A stretch of DNA of 64,000 nt, from positions 620,001-684,000 of the forward strand of contig JAUPFL010000001.1 in the NCBI GenBank assembly GCA_030562215.1, written 5' to 3'. This stretch comes from Peribacillus frigoritolerans (GTDB lineage: Bacteria > Bacillota > Bacilli > Bacillales > DSM-1321). Both the position numbers and the translations under genes were made by a program. Shown piece after piece: positions 43,463 to 55,506 of this stretch (positions within the stretch are counted from its first letter, which is position 1; each line of letters starts with the position of its first letter). Below the pieces are notes generated by a model. The model made no database searches. It was not told the origin of the DNA and saw only the letters and a program-made list of their open reading frames with translations.

Positions 43463-43921
43463 TTAACCTGGATCCAAACGGTAAGAAAGCAGCTTAAACT
43501 CAGGTGTATAAGTAAAGGTTCCATAGATGATCCCACTTCCATGAACCATATAATCCAGGATGTGAAAATCACCTTCAGCCATCATCAGCTTTTTAACATC
43601 TTCTACCGGATGCCAGCTAAGTTCCCCTTCTTCACAAACATCGACATTTACACCATCGGAATCCGTTGCAAAGAAAGTGAACATCATCCATTCTGATAAA
43701 ACTTTATCCCCGTCCTTCATGATGAAGGTGAAAATACCTTTGATTGAAGGGTTTTTTAAATAAACGCCCGTTTCTTCGCGATATTCCCTAATACAAGCAT
43801 CGCGTACAGATTCCCCAGGTTCCATCTTGCCGCCTGGAGCTACCCACCATCCGCGTCTAGGCTTTTTCAATAAGAGGATTTGATTATCTCTGATCAATAC
43901 ACAGTTTGTGACACGTTGCAC
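43463..43921 (-). CDS. yvcI: NUDIX hydrolase, YvcI family
   Basis: 152 residues. The Nudix box is GGKMEPGESVRDACIREYREETGV (glycine, then GESV, REYREE), preceded by PRRGWWVAP. It hydrolyses nucleoside diphosphate derivatives; the exact substrate is unknown. I choose GTG at 43921 (product MQRVTNCVLI) because GAGGTGA lies five bases upstream; the frame up to 43966 would translate that ribosome site. First gene of the operon that continues into rapZ, 45 bp downstream. Confidence 0.87.
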   Translation of the reverse strand: MQRVTNCVLIRDNQILLLKKPRRGWWVAPGGKMEPGESVRDACIREYREETGVYLKNPSIKGIFTFIMKDGDKVLSEWMMFTFFATDSDGVNVDVCEEGELSWHPVEDVKKLMMAEGDFHILDYMVHGSGIIYGTFTYTPEFKLLSYRLDPG

Positions 43922-44094
43922 GTTCTTCACCTCGATTGGCTCTGCTCGACTATAAAAAACCTTCACCCCCGTTTTGAAGAGATTCAGTTTATATCCTTAA
44001 ACCGCCGCTAGATATCCATTTAATAGTTCAAACAAGTTTTATTTTTCATATTATTACCATTATGAAAGATAATATATGTTTAGTATATCTTATC

Positions 44095-44123
44095 ATTATA
44101 CTATTTTTAAAATGAGCTAACAA
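44095..44123 (-). promoter_or_regulatory. promoter of the yvcI-rapZ-yvcK-whiA-crh operon
   Basis: TTGTTA, 17-bp spacer and TATAAT on the minus strand, about 170 bp upstream of the yvcI GTG. Apart from this and the trxB terminator I see nothing gene-like in 43922-44461. Confidence 0.6.
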
Positions 44124-44316
44124 TAAAGTAAACTTCCTGCATTGGGGTAATCTTCATTTGCAAGGAGCCACATAAAGTAAGCCTTTATCCTGCTTAACTC
44201 CTATTCTTCTCCACTTTCGCTGCCTAAATGCAAAGGAACGACTTACTTCACATTAAAAACCGCTCGGGAACATCCTAAAAATTGGAACTAAAGATATAGT
44301 CTCAAAGCATGAAAAC

Positions 44317-44348
44317 CAAAAAAAAGACACAGAAACTTAATCTGTGTC
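44317..44348 (-). terminator. intrinsic terminator of trxB
   Basis: GACACAGA at 44326-44333 with TCTGTGTC at 44341-44348, followed by eight Ts on the minus strand. Confidence 0.8.
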
Positions 44349-44418
44349 CTTAAACGTTTATAATTAAAGGGGTCAACTTCTACCCATACTATACCCAATC
44401 ATTATTTCACGCGTGTTA

Positions 44419-45468
<1,050 letters not shown>

Positions 45469-45511
45469 CTATTATCCTATATAACAAATAATTTTTCGTC
45501 CAAATATCTGC

Positions 45512-47014
45512 TCATCCGAGTAAGTTTTGAACCAACTTTACGTACTTCGATAAGGTGGACACCGATATGAAATGTTTGTCTGCGATTGCCTGTTTGCTCG
45601 CCTTCTCATTTTTAAGCTGAATCCACACGTACTCCACCGCAGATGCCCAGCCTGCTGGATTATTTAGCTTCTGCCCGGATTTCACCGCTTCGATGAAAAC
45701 GGAAAACCACATTAAATAGAGCCCGGCTTCATTTAATTGTATCGGTTGGAAATGCTGATATAATAACTCCGCTGTACGATCGGCAAAATCAATCGGTGTT
45801 AATTGGCGAACTTTAGCAGGAACTTGAACAAGTTCGGCATAATCACGTTCCAAATCAGTGAAATTCTGATTTAGGTTGAGAACCTGGTTTTTCAATAGCT
45901 TCTGTTTATGAACCGAATGTTTCAGAAGGAAAATGGCAAACAGCCTTTCTTCGATGAATTCACTTTCCAGCCTTTTTATAATAGAAGGAAAATGATGTTC
46001 AAAACCATCTGAAGTTGCGTTCATATCTCCCCAAGGCTCCATGCCTTCCTTTTCCGGGTTCATTTCCACGACCTTTTTCCATGCCTTTTTGGCAGCCTGT
46101 TCATGGCCTAAGTGGTAAGCGGAAATGGTAAGCCAATAATAGAAGGTTCCATCTCCTTCGAACCCTTGCTTTTGGAGTCCTTTCAGCCATTTATATGCAG
46201 AAGCATAATTTCCGATCAAAGCGAAGGTCGCTCCAAGCTTGAAACGATGTTCGGATAGCATCGGCCTAATTTTCTCCAGCATCTGTATGAGCTCTTCAAC
46301 CTTTGCTTCATCCTGTTGATAATGATGGAAAACAACAAGGTTGCAAAGCGCATGCAGGTTTCCCGGACTTTTTTCCAGTACCTCATCAAGTGTTTCAAAA
46401 GCTTCATTTACTTGACCAAGATAGAAATAGGCAAGTGCCAGGTTATTATAAGCGGACCAGTAATCTTCGTACTCGGCAATCGTTTCTTTCAGCACTTCGA
46501 TTGCCTTCGGGAAATTTCCTGATTCCAGGTACTCACGAGCTTGTTCCTGTTTGGTAATGAGCCCATCATGCTTGAAGGGGTTTTCTTCTGACTCATCCGA
46601 CTCAAAAGTTATCAGTTCAAGCAGATCCTCTGCGTCATCGCTGAACTCCCCGTCTTCTTCTTTATCAAGATAAGCACTGGCGTGACGATAAGCCTCCTTG
46701 AACATGCCTAAGTGGGCATAATTATTCGCCAGGAAGTAATGACATTCAGACATATAGGGATCCATCACATCCAAGATGTTTTCCAAAAGGTTGTTTGAAT
46801 AATTATATTCACCGATTTCCGAGCAAGTGATTGCCAATTGACAAGCTATCATCGGTTCAGCAGGTTCAAGTTCCAGCGCACGTTCCAGGTATTTCTTTGA
46901 TTTAGGTAATTCCCGTCTATGATAAGCTTTTAAACCCTTGGTGAAATAATACTCACCTGTTGGGTGAAAGGTTAGAATTTTTGCCTGTTGGCCAAATTTA
47001 GAGTCTTTACTCAT
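45512..47014 (-). CDS. yvcD: TPR-repeat protein YvcD-like
   Basis: 500 residues, intact, from ATG at 47014 (product MSKDSKFGQQ; GGAGG six bases upstream). At least eight TPR-like helix pairs (GEYYFTKGLKAYHRRELPKS, then repeats to about 330), and a C-terminal segment with a possible HTH (ASKQAIADKHFISVSTLSKY). Soluble and acidic. Its location upstream of trxB is conserved in Bacillus; biochemical role unknown. It starts near repeat copy C. Confidence 0.85.
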   Translation of the reverse strand: MSKDSKFGQQAKILTFHPTGEYYFTKGLKAYHRRELPKSKKYLERALELEPAEPMIACQLAITCSEIGEYNYSNNLLENILDVMDPYMSECHYFLANNYAHLGMFKEAYRHASAYLDKEEDGEFSDDAEDLLELITFESDESEENPFKHDGLITKQEQAREYLESGNFPKAIEVLKETIAEYEDYWSAYNNLALAYFYLGQVNEAFETLDEVLEKSPGNLHALCNLVVFHHYQQDEAKVEELIQMLEKIRPMLSEHRFKLGATFALIGNYASAYKWLKGLQKQGFEGDGTFYYWLTISAYHLGHEQAAKKAWKKVVEMNPEKEGMEPWGDMNATSDGFEHHFPSIIKRLESEFIEERLFAIFLLKHSVHKQKLLKNQVLNLNQNFTDLERDYAELVQVPAKVRQLTPIDFADRTAELLYQHFQPIQLNEAGLYLMWFSVFIEAVKSGQKLNNPAGWASAVEYVWIQLKNEKASKQAIADKHFISVSTLSKYVKLVQNLLG

Positions 47015-47196
47015 GTAATCCTCCATCTACAAGTTGATTAACCATAGTATTATAACATATTGGAGAAAATTTGCCGAACAATTCAAGAAAATGGAAAACG
47101 GGAATCACCATACTTTCTTCAAGAAAAAATTGAAGATTTTCCTAGTCAAAAGGGGAGTCAAGGTCGTTGCTCGCAGTCGTCAATACACACAAAGAG

Positions 47197-47217
47197 CCCT
47201 CCTATTGAAGGAGGGCA
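47197..47217 (-). terminator. terminator hairpin bordering repeat copy C
   Basis: GCCCTCC and GGAGGGC arms with a short loop, followed by TCTTTG on the minus strand; it would end the his operon transcript after the repeat. Confidence 0.65.
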
Positions 47218-47357
47218 CAAACTGAAGACAAACTCGATGAGAATCCAGTTGTCTTCAGTTTTTTTAAGGTTTGTACAATTTGAACGTCGCCTCCAGGCAC
47301 TCGCTCCAATCAACTTTGTTTTAAAATTTAGATAGAACCCCTTTTGTCTACAAACTG
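47218..47357. repeat. GC-rich interspersed repeat, copy C (internally deleted)
   Basis: Carries the family's end hairpin (47219-47261, CTGAAGACAA with TTGTCTTCAG), TTTGTACAATTTGAACG, the start of the core (CTCCAGGCACTCGCT) and then directly CCAATCAACTTTG; about 85 bases of core are missing. The right end, AGATAGAACCCCTTTTGTC and TACAAACTGAG, is nearly identical to the end of copy B. The 47015-47387 gap holds only this element and its hairpins. Confidence 0.75.
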
Positions 47358-47387
47358 AGCTCCCCTATTATTGAAGGCACTCACCAT

Positions 47388-48042
47388 TCATTCGGTTTCT
47401 TTCGGTTCGTCCTTATCGGCATGTCTAGCCTTCAATACATCAAGCACCGCTTGGAATGGCAACCCCTGCTCCTGAAGAAGAACGAATAAGTGATAGAGGA
47501 GATCTGCACTTTCCATCGAAAGTTCCTCTGCATCGCGGTTCTTTGCAGCAATGATCACTTCTGCCGCTTCTTCACCGACTTTTTCAGGATCTTATCAACG
47601 CCCTTATCGAATAGGTAGGTAGTATATGAACCTTCAGGCATTTCCGATTTTCTTTTTCAATCAATTTTTCCAATTCCGTCAAGAAAGTCACATTCGCCTT
47701 CACGTCTTGTCCGGCTTCACCGTTTTGGTAAATCGTTTCGCTAAAACAGCTTGTTGCCCCTGTATGGCACGCGGGACCTGCAGGAACGACCCGAACGACC
47801 AATGCATCTTGATCGCAGTCATACTTCATTTCGATGATTTTCTGGGTATTGCCGCTGGTTGCTCCTTTATGCCATAATTCATTGCGCGAACGGCTGAAGA
47901 AAACCGTTTCACCTTTTTCAATCGACAATTGCAGAGATTCTTGGTTCATGTAAGCAAGAGTCAGCACTTCGCCGGTTCCTGCATCTTGAATAATTGCCGG
48001 TATCAGGCCTTTTTCGTCGTATTTAATAGTTTCAAGATTCAT
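47388..48042 (-). CDS. hisI: phosphoribosyl-AMP cyclohydrolase / phosphoribosyl-ATP pyrophosphatase HisIE (two frame breaks)
   Basis: Bifunctional enzyme for steps 2 and 3 of histidine synthesis, about 218 residues after repair. HisI part: [25 protein letters not shown] and [11 protein letters not shown] with metal-binding Cys. The HisE part appears only after adding one base near 47638 (text [17 protein letters not shown]) and one in the A run near 47577 (text [18 protein letters not shown]). The stop falls at 47388. Overlaps hisF by ATGA. Last gene of the operon. Confidence 0.93.
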
Positions 48043-48797
48043 CGTACAACCACTCCTTGTTGTTTGAGAAACGATTTAACTTCTTTGACGGATGTTTCTT
48101 TATAATGAAAAATCGATGCGGCTAACGCTGCGTCTGCTTTACCTTCTTGAAAGGCTACCTGGAAATGTTCAGCGTTGCCTGCCCCGCCTGAGGCGATGAC
48201 CGGCACTGAAACGGCTTCAGATACCGCTTTTGTCAAAGCGATATTAAACCCTTGTTTCTCGCCGTCACAATCCATGCTTGTCAATAAAATTTCCCCAGCA
48301 CCGCGGGATACGGCTTCCTTCGCCCACTCGATCACTTCCCATTCAGTCGGCTTCCGGCCGCCATGGGTATACACGCGCCATGACCCAAGCTCTTCATCAT
48401 ATCGGGCGTCTATGGCGACCACGATACATTGGGAACCAAAATAATCAGCACCTTCATTAATTAAATCAGGACGCAGGATGGCTGCTGTATTTAAGGATAC
48501 TTTATCAGCACCAGCTCTTAGGATCTTCTTCATATCCGCCAATGAATTAATGCCGCCGCCCACCGTGAACGGGATTGCCAAGCTGCCCGCTACCGCTTGA
48601 ACGACGTCGACGATCGTTTCCCTGCCTTCATGTGATGCGGAAATATCCAGGAAGACAAGTTCATCGGCACCTTCTTGGTCGTAAAAGGCTGCAAGTTCGA
48701 CCGGATCTCCAGCATCCCTAAGGGAAACAAATTGTATGCCTTTGACTACGCGCCCATCTTTTACATCGAGACATGGAATAATTCGTTTAGTGAGCAT
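48039..48797 (-). CDS. hisF: imidazole glycerol phosphate synthase subunit HisF
   Basis: 252 residues, intact TIM barrel. Cyclase subunit that uses ammonia from HisH to form imidazole glycerol phosphate and AICAR. Catalytic Asp in [14 protein letters not shown] (about residue 11) and in [13 protein letters not shown] (about 130); phosphate sites FTVGGGI and ASGGAG. Directly follows hisA and overlaps hisI. Confidence 0.97.
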   Translation of the reverse strand: MLTKRIIPCLDVKDGRVVKGIQFVSLRDAGDPVELAAFYDQEGADELVFLDISASHEGRETIVDVVQAVAGSLAIPFTVGGGINSLADMKKILRAGADKVSLNTAAILRPDLINEGADYFGSQCIVVAIDARYDEELGSWRVYTHGGRKPTEWEVIEWAKEAVSRGAGEILLTSMDCDGEKQGFNIALTKAVSEAVSVPVIASGGAGNAEHFQVAFQEGKADAALAASIFHYKETSVKEVKSFLKQQGVVVR

Positions 48798-49532
48798 TTA
48801 ACCACGCACCTTTTCTAGTGCTTCTGCTACATTAAAGCGGTTGGTATAAAGTGCCTTGCCAATGATTGCCCCTGCAATGCCTTGGGCTCCATGCTCCTTG
48901 AGAGTGATAAGGTCTTCGAGTGAACTAATGCCTCCCGAAGCGATCACGTCTTTACCAGTTGCCTTTGCCATGGCCAATATACCTTCAACATTCGGGCCAG
49001 AAAGCATGCCATCCGTCGCGATATCAGTCACGATAAAGGTCTCAGCACCAGCATCGGCCAGTAATTTGCCAAGGTCTATCGCAAGGGTTCCAGACGTTTG
49101 AAGCCAACCATGAGTGGCAACCCTGCCATCCTTCGCATCGATCCCGATTGCGATGTGGCTTCCATATTTCCTAATCATTTCTTTAGTGAAATCAGGGTCC
49201 GAAACGGCCGTGCTGCCTAGAATGACACGTTCCACTCCATTATCCAGATAATGGGCTATATCCCGTTCCGTACGGATGCCGCCGCCGATTTGAATGCGGG
49301 CGCCTAAATCGCTTGCAGCTTTAATTACGTACGAATCATTGATTCTTACTCCCTCTTTAGCCCCGTCAAGGTCGACCATATGTATCCAATCGGCTCCTTG
49401 GTCCGCAAAGCTTTTAGCCATATCGAAGGGGGAATCGCCATAAACGGTTTCCTGATTGTAATCTCCCTGGATTAAGCGGACGCATTTGCCTCCGCGCATA
49501 TCAATCGCCGGGTAAATAGTAAAGTTGCTCAT
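48798..49532 (-). CDS. hisA: ProFAR isomerase HisA
   Basis: 244 residues, intact TIM barrel related to HisF. Acid-base residues in [13 protein letters not shown] (Asp about 8) and in [10 protein letters not shown] (Asp about 130); phosphate sites QIGGGIRTE and ASGGISS. Isomerises N'-formimino-AICAR ribonucleotide. Stop and hisF start are adjacent; its start overlaps the hisH stop by four bases. Confidence 0.97.
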   Translation of the reverse strand: MSNFTIYPAIDMRGGKCVRLIQGDYNQETVYGDSPFDMAKSFADQGADWIHMVDLDGAKEGVRINDSYVIKAASDLGARIQIGGGIRTERDIAHYLDNGVERVILGSTAVSDPDFTKEMIRKYGSHIAIGIDAKDGRVATHGWLQTSGTLAIDLGKLLADAGAETFIVTDIATDGMLSGPNVEGILAMAKATGKDVIASGGISSLEDLITLKEHGAQGIAGAIIGKALYTNRFNVAEALEKVRG

Positions 49533-50161
49533 GCTTCTTCCTTCCCTTCTACTAATGACAGATAATTTCCCAAAAGTGACATGCCCATATTCCCGCTTTT
49601 TTCCGGATGGAACTGCATGCCGAATACATTCCCTTTACCGACGATCGCCGGCACTTCCACATCATACGTCGCCGAAGCGGTAACGAATGATTCATCTGTA
49701 TCGACGTAGTAAGAATGGACGAAATATACATGATCCTCTTCCAGCCCTTCATTCACTGGTGAAGCGTGTTTGAATTCAAGACGATTCCAGCCCATGTGCG
49801 GCACTTTATAAACCTGGTCATTCGCATCCACTCCCTTAAAACGAACGACTTTTCCCGGGATGAGGGATAATCCTTTTGCCGGTCCATTTTCCTCACTTTC
49901 ATCAAAGAGAAGCTGCATGCCAAGGCAGATGCCTAATAGATAGCCCCCATCCGCTACATATTCCCTCAGGAATTCATCCAGCTTTTGTTTTTCCAAGAGA
50001 CTCATGGCATCCCTGAAAGAGCCCACGCCGGGAAGTATGATCCCTTTCGACTTTGAAAGTTCTTTTGGGTCATCGGAAATGAATGAATCTGCACCAAGGC
50101 GCTCAAGCCCTTTACTAACAGAAAATAAATTCCCCATGCCATAATCGACGATCCCGATCAT
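49529..50161 (-). CDS. hisH: imidazole glycerol phosphate synthase glutaminase subunit HisH
   Basis: 210 residues, intact. Class I glutamine amidotransferase: nucleophile Cys in [13 protein letters not shown], His-Glu pair in QFHPEKSG, and N-terminal [16 protein letters not shown]. Supplies ammonia to HisF. It begins immediately after the hisB stop. Confidence 0.97.
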   Translation of the reverse strand: MIGIVDYGMGNLFSVSKGLERLGADSFISDDPKELSKSKGIILPGVGSFRDAMSLLEKQKLDEFLREYVADGGYLLGICLGMQLLFDESEENGPAKGLSLIPGKVVRFKGVDANDQVYKVPHMGWNRLEFKHASPVNEGLEEDHVYFVHSYYVDTDESFVTASATYDVEVPAIVGKGNVFGMQFHPEKSGNMGMSLLGNYLSLVEGKEEA

Positions 50162-50749
50162 TTACAACATTCCTTTCGTCGAAGGGATGCCTTTGACACG
50201 TGGATCGATAGTCGTAGCTTCATCCAATGCACGTCCAAGCGCTTTGAATATTGCTTCGATCATATGATGTGTGTTGTGACCGTAATGAACGACTACATGA
50301 AGGTTCATCCTGGCTTCAAGAGCGAATTTCCAAAGAAACTCGTGCACCAGTTCAGTATCGAAAGTACCGACCTTTTGCGAAGGAAACTCAGCCCGGAACT
50401 CCAGATGCGGACGATTGCTTAAATCGATGACAACCTGGGCGAGTGCTTCATCCATAGGTACGAAAGCATTACCGTAACGCTTAATCCCGCGCTTGTCTCC
50501 AAGGGCCTCCAATAATGTCTGACCCAAGCAAATGCCAATATCTTCAGTTGTATGGTGATCATCCACGTCTGTATCCCCGTTTGCATCTACTGTCAAATCA
50601 AACTTCCCGTGTTTTGTGAACAAATCGAGCATATGCGTCATAAACGGAACTCCGGTCTTAATGGAGGAATTACCTTCCCCATCCACACCAAACTTCAAAC
50701 TTATTTCCGTTTCATTCGTTTTTCGCTCCACACTAGCAAAACGTTCCAT
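50162..50749 (-). CDS. hisB: imidazoleglycerol-phosphate dehydratase
   Basis: 195 residues, intact, monofunctional form. Metal-binding motifs DVDDHHTTEDIGI and HVVVHYGHNTHHMIEAIFK (ligands in HHTTE and HNTHH). Dehydrates imidazole glycerol phosphate. It lies 82 bp after the corrected hisD stop and next to hisH. Confidence 0.97.
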   Translation of the reverse strand: MERFASVERKTNETEISLKFGVDGEGNSSIKTGVPFMTHMLDLFTKHGKFDLTVDANGDTDVDDHHTTEDIGICLGQTLLEALGDKRGIKRYGNAFVPMDEALAQVVIDLSNRPHLEFRAEFPSQKVGTFDTELVHEFLWKFALEARMNLHVVVHYGHNTHHMIEAIFKALGRALDEATTIDPRVKGIPSTKGML

Positions 50750-50830
50750 TACAGCTCCTCCTCAACGGGGTAAGACCCCTTTTCCCAAGATGTAAAAGCA
50801 TGTCAAAAGTCTTTATATCACTGATTTCAC

Positions 50831-52127
50831 TTATTTTAATAATTCAGGACCTTTTCCCGATTCATTCACACCACGTGATTCGATGGCACGGGCATGAGCC
50901 TCAAGTCCTTCCATTCTTGCAAATGCTGCGATTTTTTCTGCATTTTTTGCGGAAGGCCGTTTCACTATACATGATGATGCTCGATTTCTTTTGGAAATCA
51001 TCCACATTCAGCGGGCTGGAAAACGGGCGGTTCCATTTGTAGGCAATACATGATTGGGGCCTGCAAAGTAATCCCCGACAGGCTCTGAACTAAAGCGGCC
51101 AATGAAGATTGCCCCGGCATGGCGGATTTTAGCCATGATTTCGAGTGCATCTTTGGTCACAATTTCCAAATGTTCCGGTGCAAGTTCATTAATCGCTTCA
51201 ACAGCTTCTGCCATATTCCCGCATACAACGATTCTTCCATAATCCCTTATCGATGCTGCAGCAATATCATGGCGTGGAAGCAACGCCACCTGCTTGGTCA
51301 CTTCTGCTGCCACATCTTCTGCAAGAGACATCGACGTCGCGACCAAAACACTGCAAGCCCGGGCATCATGCTCCGCCTGTGATAGCAAGTCTGCCGCAAC
51401 TTCTGCAGCGATGGCTGTTTCGTCCGCCAATATCGCTATTTCACTTGGACCTGCTATCATATCAATTGCGACATCTCCGAATACTTCGCGCTTCGCTAAC
51501 GCCACATATATATTTCCCGGACCCACTATTTTATCCACTTTCTTAATTGTTTCCGTCCCATAAGCGAGGGCAGCTATGGCCTGAGCCCCGCCAACTTTAT
51601 AGATTTCCTTAACTCCGGCAATTTTGGCAGCTGCCAAAACCGCTGGCGATAATTTCCCATCTTTTCCTGGAGGGGAAACCATAACGACCCGTTCCACCCC
51701 GCGGCCTTCGCAGGTAATGCATTCATCAATACTGACGAAGGATAGGCTGCTGTGCCTCCAGGTACATAAACACCTACAGCATCAAGAGGTGTCAATTTTT
51801 GTCCTAGCATCGTTCCCGTATCATCAGTCGTAAACCATGAATTTCGAATTTGTTTCTCGTGAAACATTCGGATATTATTCGCAGCTTCTTGAATAATATC
51901 AAGCTGCTCAGCAGCTAAGGCCGCTGTCGCTTCTTCCATTTCCTGTTCCGATACAAGCAATTCCCTGGACTGACACCATCGAAACGTTCGGTATAGGCAT
52001 GTAAAGCTGCGTTTCCACTTTTCCTGACATCATAAATAATATCCTGGACCGCTTTTCTTTGATCGGCAGTACCTGCTTCAACCGAGCGTTTCAGGGAAAT
52101 CCCTTCAGCAAACCGTTCTATTTTCAT
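50831..52127 (-). CDS. hisD: histidinol dehydrogenase (four frame breaks)
   Basis: About 432 residues after repair, the family size. Zinc enzyme that oxidises histidinol to histidine. [43 protein letters not shown] and [14 protein letters not shown] are recognisable. Breaks: near 51964 (GGG needs G4; text [11 protein letters not shown]), near 51699 (G run; text [17 protein letters not shown]), near 51018 (T run; text [16 protein letters not shown]) and near 50945, where an A run has one extra base. Start ATG at 52127. Confidence 0.93.
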
Positions 52128-52153
52128 ACCTTCACCTCATTAGCGATTCTTTA

Positions 52154-52783
52154 CTATTCAATAATTTCTGCTAGCCGTTCCACGATTTCGGTAATCCTTG
52201 CTTCTTTAATTCGATAGCTCACAGGGTTTGCTACCAGCCTCGAAGTCACATTGGCGATTTTCGCATATTCCACAAGACCGTTTTCCTTCAAGGTCCGCCC
52301 CGTTGAAACGATATCGACGATTCGTTCAGCTAAACCAATTAACGGTGCTAACTCAATAGAGCCATTCAACTTTATAATCTCGACTTGCTCTCCCTGCTCA
52401 CGAAAATAGCTGGAAGCAACATTCGGGTATTTACTGGCTATTTTGGGGGCGATGTCACTTATTTTCGTACCAGGCAGTCCAGCTACAGCTAAGTAGCAGG
52501 CACTGATTTTCAAATCGAGTAACTCATAGACATCACGTTCTTCCTCTAGCATGACATCCTTTCCTGCAATTCCAATGTCAGCTACGCCATGTTCCACATA
52601 TGTTACGACATCCATCGGTTTAGCTAATATGAACCGCAGATTCTCCTCTTCCACTTCAAGGATCAATTTCCGGGAATCATCAAACTCGGGAGGGAGACGA
52701 AAACCGGCCCTTCTTAATAGCTCTGCCGCTTCTTCAAATATTCTCCCTTTCGGCATGGCAATCGTTAAAAAGCTATTATTCAT
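52154..52783 (-). CDS. hisG: ATP phosphoribosyltransferase catalytic subunit HisG (short form)
   Basis: 209 residues from ATG at 52783 (product [25 protein letters not shown] upstream). Periplasmic-binding-like fold with [12 protein letters not shown], the PRPP-binding loop [14 protein letters not shown] and [18 protein letters not shown] text (here [16 protein letters not shown]). The short form lacks the C-terminal regulatory domain and needs HisZ, whose gene overlaps it by eight bases. Catalyses the first, feedback-controlled step. Confidence 0.96.
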   Translation of the reverse strand: MNNSFLTIAMPKGRIFEEAAELLRRAGFRLPPEFDDSRKLILEVEEENLRFILAKPMDVVTYVEHGVADIGIAGKDVMLEEERDVYELLDLKISACYLAVAGLPGTKISDIAPKIASKYPNVASSYFREQGEQVEIIKLNGSIELAPLIGLAERIVDIVSTGRTLKENGLVEYAKIANVTSRLVANPVSYRIKEARITEIVERLAEIIE

Positions 52784-53960
52784 CTTTTCCACTCCCCCCA
52801 TTCCCTACGAATAAATGAACTTCAGAAAATGTCCGTGTAAAAGCATCGACATTTTGGACGACTGTAATATCTTGAATCGTTACCAATTTTCCTTCGGAGC
52901 GTTTTCTTCTTGCAAAACCAATTGCTTCCAATCTTCGTTCAGGACTGAATAAAATACATTCTGGCGCTACAGGCTGGATCGGCTCCCCAAGAGCTTCTGC
53001 AAGACGATCCACCCGGATTGCAAAACCTGTGGCCGAAGCATTCCAGCCGAACTTTTCAAGCAGATTATCATACCGTCCGCCATTGCCGATTGGCGAACCG
53101 ACTTGTCCGGCATACACTTCAAATAAAGTTCCCGTGTAATAACTCATATGACTGACCAATGTTAAGTCGAAGCTCACATATTGTTCAACGTCAAATTCTT
53201 TCAGCTGCGCAGACAATTCCTTCAGTTCAGCCAAGGAATCTTGCCCTTTATTATTTTCAACCAACCCTAGCGCCTTTTCCATGGTGCCTTCACTGCCACG
53301 TAAGGAGGTAAATTCGATAAGACGTTGTTTATCAATCGATGAAAGCGGCAGTGATTTAACATGCTCGCGATAACCAACATAATTTTTTTCGTACAAAAAC
53401 TTCCTTAATATGGAGGCTCTTTCCTCCGTACCTAGAATGCTCAAGAAAAATTCTTGCAGAAATCCGATATGTCCAATGGAAACCTTAAATTCCTGAAGCC
53501 CTGCAGCCTTTAGAGCATCCGCAAGCAGGGCGATCATTTCAGCATCGGCACTTATTGATTTATTTCCGATACATTCAATGCCAATCTGTTCGAATTCTGC
53601 CGGCCTGCCTCCTTCACGCTGCTGTGCCCGGTATACATTAGCGGAATAGGCCAGGCGAAGCGGAATTTGCTGTTTTAACAGTTTGGATGCTGCGACCCGT
53701 GCAATGGGTGCTGTCATCTCGGGACGGAGTACGAGCGTATGTCCCTGGGAATCAAGAAGTTTAAACAACTGTTGATCCAATATTGCCGAAGCCTCGCCAA
53801 TTGTTTCATAATATTCCAAAGCTGGCGTTTCAATAAATTGATAGCCCCACTTCTTGATTTCATCACTCATTTTATTTCTGGCCGACACTTTCGTTTCATA
53901 CAGCACCGGCAATGTATCTCTCATGCCTAACGGTTTTTCAAACATAAATGGCTTTGTCAC
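52776..53960 (-). CDS. hisZ: ATP phosphoribosyltransferase regulatory subunit HisZ
   Basis: 394 residues, intact. Paralogue of histidyl-tRNA synthetase core: motif 2-like [17 protein letters not shown] and motif 3-like [13 protein letters not shown], without the aminoacylation-specific anticodon domain. It forms the hetero-octamer with short HisG and carries the histidine feedback site. First gene of the his operon. The leader (53961-54240) shows no T-box; a weak TTGACG-17-TAAACT promoter (54236-54209) is possible. Confidence 0.95.
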   Translation of the reverse strand: MTKPFMFEKPLGMRDTLPVLYETKVSARNKMSDEIKKWGYQFIETPALEYYETIGEASAILDQQLFKLLDSQGHTLVLRPEMTAPIARVAASKLLKQQIPLRLAYSANVYRAQQREGGRPAEFEQIGIECIGNKSISADAEMIALLADALKAAGLQEFKVSIGHIGFLQEFFLSILGTEERASILRKFLYEKNYVGYREHVKSLPLSSIDKQRLIEFTSLRGSEGTMEKALGLVENNKGQDSLAELKELSAQLKEFDVEQYVSFDLTLVSHMSYYTGTLFEVYAGQVGSPIGNGGRYDNLLEKFGWNASATGFAIRVDRLAEALGEPIQPVAPECILFSPERRLEAIGFARRKRSEGKLVTIQDITVVQNVDAFTRTFSEVHLFVGNGGSGKDE

Positions 53961-54227
53961 AACTGCACATCCTTTTGAAATATTGATTACTACCTATATC
54001 CAATCGGTCCGCCTATAGGCAAAACCGATGCATCCATTCCTTATTTTGTTTATCCCTTTATCTTTCCAAGGTTTTCACGCTTAAATCCAAATTTCGGATA
54101 ACATATAAAAATAGTATCAAATATAATGACATAATCATATAAATAATCGCAATAATCTATTAAATCACTTTAGTTCGCTAATATGGTAGTAGGTTGAAGT
54201 TATTAATAGTTTACCCCTGCCCCCACC

Positions 54228-54455
54228 TCACGTCAAGGAAAATATGCCTAATCCCATTCCTTCCATATCACCACGGCGGTCTTGGGTTTTCGTGATGACC
54301 GGTTTAAGTCCAAACGGAGAAGCCACCCCTTTTACCCGGATAATTCTTCCTATCTTTAGCCATTCATTGTTATTAATGTATACCTTTTGGTTTAGCTGTT
54401 TTATAATATTTAGGAGTTTGGCAATATTCGATAAATTTAGGGGGAAATGGGAATG
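54228..54455 (-). other. unexplained stop-free minus-strand frame, possible gene fragment
   Basis: Between the divergent his operon and the acidic-protein gene, one minus-strand frame stays open for about 72 codons to a TGA at 54230-54228. It has no ATG start but a natural-looking C-terminal text including VKGVASPFGLKPVITKTQD and GMGLGIFSLT. It may be the 3' remnant of a lost gene or chance. An opposing plus-strand frame (54244-54456) is less convincing. Otherwise 53961-54452 holds only leader and promoter DNA. Confidence 0.25.
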
Positions 54456-55505
54456 AAGAGATATTTTCGTTTTTTATGGCACTTATCGTTCTTTTTCACT
54501 GGGTTCAAGCGGAACGAAGGGGTTTGCGGCAACTAAGGTCAACCAGGATGAGCTTAATGCATACCTTTCTGAAGTTAGAATGACGCAAGAAGAATTGGAA
54601 GAGTACTTATCCTATTACGACTTAACATTGAATGAACTGAAATCGGTAGAAGAGTTGCGTGATACATTAGGACCTGCCGTCACTCCTGAGACCTTACAGA
54701 ATCTACTTGAACAATATGAAATGACAGAAGCTGAACTTACGGAATTATTAATAGAATACGGTGAACTGGAAGAGGGGGATTCCATCATCGATACCTTCCA
54801 TTTCATTTACGACATTGAGGATATCATCGATTTAGAAATGGATTATGATGAGGAAGAGATGGAATATGATGAAGAGATCAGCGATTTAGTGGAAGGTCTC
54901 TTTACTGAGATCGGGCTTACAGACGAAGAGCTCGACAGATTCATGAACCACCTTTTACCTATCGTCGAAGATCCTTCTTTTGAATCTCGTTTAATGGCGA
55001 TCTCCGATAGGATGAATCAACTCGAGTATTTTGAAACAATTGATGAATTATCTGCAGAACAAGTGGCAGAATTGCTTTCTATATATAATGATCTTCAAAG
55101 CTTGCTGCAAATTCAATTCAAATTCGCTTTAATTCAGGATGGTACCACCACAAACCTATCCCTTGAAGCTTTATTCCAGCTTAAGGAATTGACGAATGCT
55201 AGTTTACTAGTTTCCATTTATGATTTAAACGGCAATTTCCTTCTCGATTTTACATTGACTGGTGAAATGATCGGTTCCGATTTAGTGAAAGAAACGGGCA
55301 ATGACATTAAACAGTCCACTAAGGTCATTTCTAAAGTGGTTGAGGTAAAAAAGAAAAGAAGAAACCCGTAAAACCTGAGCATAAAACGGAAAAAGGCGGA
55401 TTGCTTCCAAAAACGGCTGGTAATTACTTATTCGGTGCTTTAATCGGTTTAGTGTTGATGGGTATCGCTTTCGGATTAATTAGAAAAGCGAGACTCACTA
55501 ATTAG
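54453..55505 (+). CDS. processed acidic surface protein with LPXTA-type sorting signal (three frame breaks)
   Basis: About 351 residues after repair. Signal peptide (MKRYFRFFMALIVLFSLG, then GTKGFAATKV), a long Glu/Asp-rich helical ectodomain with repeated Leu-Glu blocks (EELEEYLSYYDLTLNEL, DYDEEEMEYDEEISDL), and a C-terminal sorting region: LLPKTAGNYLFGALIG, membrane helix, RKAR. The motif is LPKTA rather than LPxTG. Breaks: near 54475 and 54502 (T runs in the signal peptide) and near 55353 (A run), each one base short. ATG 54453. The class D sortase gene starts two bases after the stop and presumably anchors or cleaves it. Confidence 0.82.
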
Positions 55506-55506
55506 G

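Noticed and set aside
52154..52783. Truncated hisG
   Set aside because: The short form is normal when hisZ is present, as it is here.
53961..54240. T-box or other his-operon riboswitch
   Set aside because: No T-box consensus (GGGTGGNACCGCG-like) and no clear specifier stem; only a weak hairpin (ATCGGT with ACCGAT) is present.
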